A stretch of 64,000 nucleotides of DNA from Fibrella aquatilis (GTDB lineage Bacteria; Bacteroidota; Bacteroidia; Cytophagales; Spirosomataceae). This document shows, in pieces, positions 60,436-64,000 of the stretch. The stretch's first letter is position 1, and every line of letters begins with the position of its first letter. The position numbers and the translations under genes were made by a program. The stretch lies in NCBI RefSeq assembly GCF_017353255.1, contig NZ_JAFMYU010000022.1, positions 1-64,000 on the forward strand, in the 5' to 3' direction. Under the pieces are notes generated by a model. The model searched no databases, was not told the DNA's origin, and saw only the letters and a program-made list of their open reading frames with translations.

Positions 60436-61137
60436 TTACTTTATCTGCACATTCCCCATCTCGGTTTGGGGGCGCAACAGGTGCACGTCGAGCATGGCGA
60501 GGGGGCGGGCGAGGTACTCGCGGATGAGCGTACGGAGGGAGTAGCCGTCGGGGACGTCTTGCGCGGCGAAGGCCACGGCGCTGATGCCCTCGTAATTGCT
60601 GATGTAGAGAGCGCGGGCGTTGTGAAAATTCTGCGAGATGATGGTGATGTGGTGCTGCTTAAACACCTCTTTGCACCGCAGCACCGAGTCAAACGTACGG
60701 TAGCCGGCGTAGTCGGGAATCATCACGTCGGAGGGAACGCCAAGTTTGAGCAGGGCATTTTGCATATCGACCGGCTCGTTATAAAACTCCGAATCGTTGT
60801 TGCCGCTCAGGATCAGGTACTTTACTTTGCCTTCTTTCCAGAGGCGGGCGGTAGCCTCCATGCGGTAGCGGAAAAAGAGATTGTCTTTGCCGCCTTTCAC
60901 GTATTTGCTCGTGCCCAAAACAAGCCCCACGTCGTTGGCGGGTAGTCTATGCACGTCGAAATAAATCTGGCTTTTGGTGCTTTGCACCACCCACAGGTTG
61001 CAGCAGAGCACTACCAGCACCCCGCCAAATACCACCGCCAGCACCCGCTTGACCATACGCTTGCCCTCGCGCAGCGTGAGGCGGCGCGACAATCGGCGGC
61101 GGGCAGCCACCCGGTCGGCGGGGCGAGCAGTGGTCAT
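60436..61137 (-). CDS. SanA/YdcF-like (DUF218) membrane protein
   Basis: 233 residues. A basic N-terminus precedes one membrane helix (about 30-50: VLAVVFGGVLVVLCCNLWVV). The DUF218 domain follows: VGLVLGTSKYVKGGKDNLFF, YLILSGNN, PDYAGYRTFDSVLRC and IISQNFHNARALYIS. SanA-type proteins contribute to envelope barrier function (vancomycin tolerance in E. coli). The start at 61137 gives an Arg-rich leader; a later ATG (61056, MVKRVLAV) is an alternative. It is convergent with the GH5 gene. Confidence 0.88.
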   Translation of the reverse strand: MTTARPADRVAARRRLSRRLTLREGKRMVKRVLAVVFGGVLVVLCCNLWVVQSTKSQIYFDVHRLPANDVGLVLGTSKYVKGGKDNLFFRYRMEATARLWKEGKVKYLILSGNNDSEFYNEPVDMQNALLKLGVPSDVMIPDYAGYRTFDSVLRCKEVFKQHHITIISQNFHNARALYISNYEGISAVAFAAQDVPDGYSLRTLIREYLARPLAMLDVHLLRPQTEMGNVQIK

Positions 61138-61142
61138 AACTA

Positions 61143-61231
61143 AAGTTTAAAGTTTAATGTCTAAAGGTCAAAGTTCAATCTGATCTACACGAGGTCTTTA
61201 AACTTTAGACATTAAACTTTAAACATTGAAC
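61143..61231. repeat. Intergenic inverted repeat (TTTAAAGTTTAATGTCTAAAG family)
   Basis: Arms 61146-61166 and 61203-61223 are exact complements over 21 bp and continue imperfectly (TTCAATC facing CATTGAA). The words are of the TTTAACGTCTAA family. The element fills the gap between the SanA-like gene and parC. Confidence 0.9.
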
Positions 61232-61236
61232 CAGTT

Positions 61237-63858
61237 TTAAAATATGCCCAACTGCCCGCCATCGTCGCTGACGGTTTCGGCTTCGGGTTCATTTATTGGT
61301 GATGCTACCGATGGAAGAACGGTTGGTGCGGCACCTACTTTCGGGGCCAGCAATTTGGCTTCTTTCACCTTGGCATAAGGCAATTTACTGCCCAGCGCCT
61401 TCCAGCCGCGCACGTCGATGAAACCGGCTGGTTCCAGCACCATCTTTTCCACCGGCCCGCGCTCTTTCACCATATACTGCAATTCGATGCGCGGAGTTGC
61501 GTCGGCCGAGACGGCGAAGAGTTTCGAGCCTTTGGTTTCGCCAATGAAGCTAAACTTCTTGTCGACAGACGTCGTCTCGATTTTAAACCGTTTCACGTAA
61601 TTCAGCTTCAGCCCGGCCTCGTAGTAGAGAGCCGAGATCACCGTTTCAGGATCGAACTTCTGAAGAATCGCCACGTCGTTGGGTTCGTAGCGGTTGGTGA
61701 TGTCGAAACTTGTCAGCTCATATTCGCCCGTTTTGTAGACCACCAAGATCGTGTCTTTGGCGTCGAAATTACCCAGCAGGCGGCCCCGCTCGTCGCGGTT
61801 GAGGCGACCGAGGTGATCGTCGTACCAGATGTCTACGCCGCCCAAGGTAGAGGCCCCGGCGGTTTTCTGCGTGATTTTGCGGACGTTGTATTTGGTCAGA
61901 ATGTTGCCCTGCGCCGACCGGTTTTTGATGCCGATAGTGGCAAAATCGAAGTCGAACTGCTTCAGTTTGGCCGTGCTTTGCGCCGTCAGGTTTACCGTAA
62001 CAACCTCAGCCTCACCGTTATCGTTGGCCGAAAAGTACAGAATCTTCGACTTGGGGTTGCCCATCGTGAGGTCATACTCGCGGTCGCGCGTGACAGCCGT
62101 GACAGGGAACCGCTTGGCCATGGAAATACCCGATTTGGCATCCTGGTAGATGAGATTGTAGACCCTGCGTTCGTCGTTTTTCTTGAACACCGACACGTAG
62201 ATGATGTCTTTGCCCACAAACGTCTTCTCCTGAATCTTGCTCACCAGGCATTTGCCATCGCGCCGGAACACGATCACGTCGTCGATGTCGGAGCAGTCCG
62301 ACACAAACTCGTCTTTTTTCAGACCATAGCCAATAAACCCACCTTCGCGGTCCACATACAACTTCTGGTTGGCGGCGGCCACTACGTTGGCGGCAATGGT
62401 GTTGAACGCCCTGATTTCGGTGCGGCGTTCGCGGCCTTTGCCATGCTTCTTTTGCAGATCTTTGAAATAGGCAATGGCGTAACGCGTAAGGTTGGCCAGA
62501 TTATCTTCTACCTCGGCCAGTTCCAGTTCCAGGCGCTTCACCAGTTCGTCGGCCTTGAAGCCGTCGTACTTGGAAATCCGCTTGATCCGAATCTCGGTGA
62601 GGCGGATGAGGTCGTCCTGGGTGATGGCGCGGTAGAAAAGTTTCTTGTGCGGCTTCAGGCCTTTGTCAATTGTTTCTAAAACCGCCTCAAACGTTTCGCA
62701 CTCTTCAATTTTTCGGTAAATGCGGTTTTCGATGAAAATCTTCTCCAGCGAGGCGTAGAGTTGCTTTTCCATCAGTTCACCCCGCCGAATCTCGAGTTCC
62801 TGCTTCAGCAGCGCCACCGTTTGGTCGGTGTTGTAGCGCAGAATCTCCGACACGCTCACGAAGTGGGGCTTGTCTTTGATGATGACGCAGGCGTTGGGCG
62901 AAATGCTTACCTCGCAGTCCGTGAAGGCATAGAGCGCATCAATCGTCACGTCAGGCGACACGCCGGGGGTGAGGTGCACCACGATCTCGACATCTTTCGA
63001 GGTAAGGTCCTCTACCTTCTTGATCTTGATCTTCCCGTCGTCGTTGGCTTTAATGATCGACTCTTTCACCGACGTGGTGGTGGTGCCAAAGGGAATATCG
63101 CGGATCACGAGCGTTTTTTTGTCCAGCTCTTCGATCTTGGCACGTACCCGCACTTTGCCACCCCGGTGACCGTCGTTGTAATTGCTTACGTCGATGAGGC
63201 CACCCGTCTGGAAATCGGGGTAGAGGGTTACGGGCTTGTCTTTCAGCAACTGAATCGACGCATCGATCAACTCGTTGAAGTTGTGGGGCAATATCTTCGT
63301 GGAGAGGCCCACGGCAATACCTTCAACCCCCATGGCCAGCAGCAACGGGAACTTCACGGGCAGAGTTACCGGCTCACGCTTGCGCCCGTCATACGAGAGT
63401 TGCCACTCGGTGGTGTCATTGTTGAATACTACGTCGCCCCCGAACTTGGAAAGGCGTACTTCGATATAACGCGGCGCGGCGGCTCCGTCGCCGGTGAGGA
63501 TGTCACCCCAGTTGCCCTGCGTGTCGAAGACCAGGTTTTTCTGGCCGATGTTGACCATAGCCTCGTTGATGGAAGCATCGCCATGAGGATGGTACTGCAT
63601 CGTTTGCCCGATCACGTTGGCCACTTTGTTGAAGCGGCCGTCGTCCATTTCTTTCAGGGCATGGAGGATGCGGCGCTGCACGGGTTTTAGCCCGTCTTCA
63701 ATGGCCGGTACCGCCCGCTCCAGAATGACGTAGGAGGCGTAGTCGAGGAAGTACGTTTGATAGAGGCCCGACACCACGGTCTGATCATGGAGCAGCTCAT
63801 CGGTCGGTTCATTAATAGGTGTTGTTTGGTCAGCAGATTCCTGATTGTCGTCTGTCAT
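61237..63858 (-). CDS. parC: DNA topoisomerase IV subunit A
   Basis: 873 residues. The type IIA topoisomerase A subunit is clear: LDYASYVILERAVPAIEDGLKPVQRR, YHPHGDASINEAMV, TGDGAAAPRYIEVR with catalytic Tyr131, the GyrA/ParC coiled coil, and C-terminal beta-pinwheel blades. The GyrA-box consensus (QRRGGKG) is not seen, and the QRDR helix reads VIGQTMQYHPHGD, both favouring ParC over GyrA. It decatenates daughter chromosomes with ParE, which is not in the window. Its stop abuts the hairpin repeat. No clear TAnnTTTG promoter is seen upstream. Confidence 0.9.
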   Translation of the reverse strand: MTDDNQESADQTTPINEPTDELLHDQTVVSGLYQTYFLDYASYVILERAVPAIEDGLKPVQRRILHALKEMDDGRFNKVANVIGQTMQYHPHGDASINEAMVNIGQKNLVFDTQGNWGDILTGDGAAAPRYIEVRLSKFGGDVVFNNDTTEWQLSYDGRKREPVTLPVKFPLLLAMGVEGIAVGLSTKILPHNFNELIDASIQLLKDKPVTLYPDFQTGGLIDVSNYNDGHRGGKVRVRAKIEELDKKTLVIRDIPFGTTTTSVKESIIKANDDGKIKIKKVEDLTSKDVEIVVHLTPGVSPDVTIDALYAFTDCEVSISPNACVIIKDKPHFVSVSEILRYNTDQTVALLKQELEIRRGELMEKQLYASLEKIFIENRIYRKIEECETFEAVLETIDKGLKPHKKLFYRAITQDDLIRLTEIRIKRISKYDGFKADELVKRLELELAEVEDNLANLTRYAIAYFKDLQKKHGKGRERRTEIRAFNTIAANVVAAANQKLYVDREGGFIGYGLKKDEFVSDCSDIDDVIVFRRDGKCLVSKIQEKTFVGKDIIYVSVFKKNDERRVYNLIYQDAKSGISMAKRFPVTAVTRDREYDLTMGNPKSKILYFSANDNGEAEVVTVNLTAQSTAKLKQFDFDFATIGIKNRSAQGNILTKYNVRKITQKTAGASTLGGVDIWYDDHLGRLNRDERGRLLGNFDAKDTILVVYKTGEYELTSFDITNRYEPNDVAILQKFDPETVISALYYEAGLKLNYVKRFKIETTSVDKKFSFIGETKGSKLFAVSADATPRIELQYMVKERGPVEKMVLEPAGFIDVRGWKALGSKLPYAKVKEAKLLAPKVGAAPTVLPSVASPINEPEAETVSDDGGQLGIF

Positions 63859-63971
63859 CTTGCAAAAAATACGCGTTAACTAGTCAATAAATGGGGGTGG
63901 GAAAATAGGTCATTGCCGCCTGAGCTGCAACCCCTAAAGATACACAAAAACGGCGAAATAAACACGTGGAA

Positions 63972-64000
63972 GGGATTTACGATGTACGATTTACGAATTA
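63972..64000. repeat. Truncated inverted-repeat arm (GGGATTTACGATGTACG family)
   Basis: GGGATTTACGATGTACG followed by ATTTACGAATTA is the left-arm vocabulary of the elements at 11066, 14229 and 31728. The partner arm lies outside the window. Confidence 0.7.

Overview
The window is about 58-60% G+C by eye. It carries chromosomal genes of a Bacteroidota bacterium, most likely a Cytophagales member of the Spirosoma/Fibrella kind (inferred). Supporting signs are a TonB with the Bacteroidota-style PEFPGG C-terminal domain, promoters of the TTG / TAnnTTTG type (clearest before rpsU and the MarR gene), almost no Shine-Dalgarno sequences, many secreted beta-barrels and lipoproteins, GH92/GH63/GH5 hydrolases and a membrane-anchored AraC regulator. 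No rRNA, tRNA, CRISPR array, transposase or prophage was seen.

Layout. 1-9.8 kb: a gamma-glutamylcyclotransferase-like protein, TonB, a GH lipoprotein convergent with a GT2 polysaccharide synthase that carries a degenerate GH26-like domain, a lipoprotein, a GNAT, an M28 peptidase and Ppx/GppA. 9.8-14.2 kb: rpsU, xerC, moaC-mobA, hisC and a barrel protein. 14.4-20.3 kb: an AddA-like helicase, PAP2 phosphatase, metF and a DUF2846-like protein. 20.3-30.1 kb: a divergent DinB/MarR pair with a palindromic operator, DUF4442 and esterase, a beta-lactamase-fold hydrolase, a PHM-like copper protein, a methyltransferase, apaG, ung, an AraC-MGMT fusion, and a PLP decarboxylase split by an in-frame stop. 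30.2-32.1 kb: recR and clpS, with a small two-gene cassette inserted behind recR between two copies of the recR 3' end plus terminator. 32.2-46.2 kb: a sodium/solute symporter, then two paralogous barrel-GDPD-barrel modules, with a metallophosphoesterase, an AraC regulator, a beta-gamma-crystallin protein and a lipase-META fusion between them and an OMPLA-type phospholipase at the end. This looks like a cell-surface lipid and phospholipid degradation locus. 46.3-51.6 kb: GH63 and GH92. 51.7-64 kb: DUF421, a CoA-transferase, DUF2267, a histidine kinase and receiver, class II aldolase, a sugar isomerase-like protein, a GH5 cellulase, a SanA/YdcF-like protein and parC.

The most unusual feature is a set of about twenty long inverted repeats (hairpins) in the gaps. 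Several are perfect over 22-75 bp per arm. They have A/T-rich outer arms built of reiterated short words and often a G/C-rich inner core. They sit against gene ends so closely that several supply the stop codon, or even the last codons, of a neighbouring gene. Two genes that begin right after such an element (the AddA-like gene and recR) start with TTG.

The best candidates for undescribed biology are the hairpin family, the recR tail-duplicating cassette, and the duplicated barrel-GDPD-barrel module with its phospholipase neighbours.
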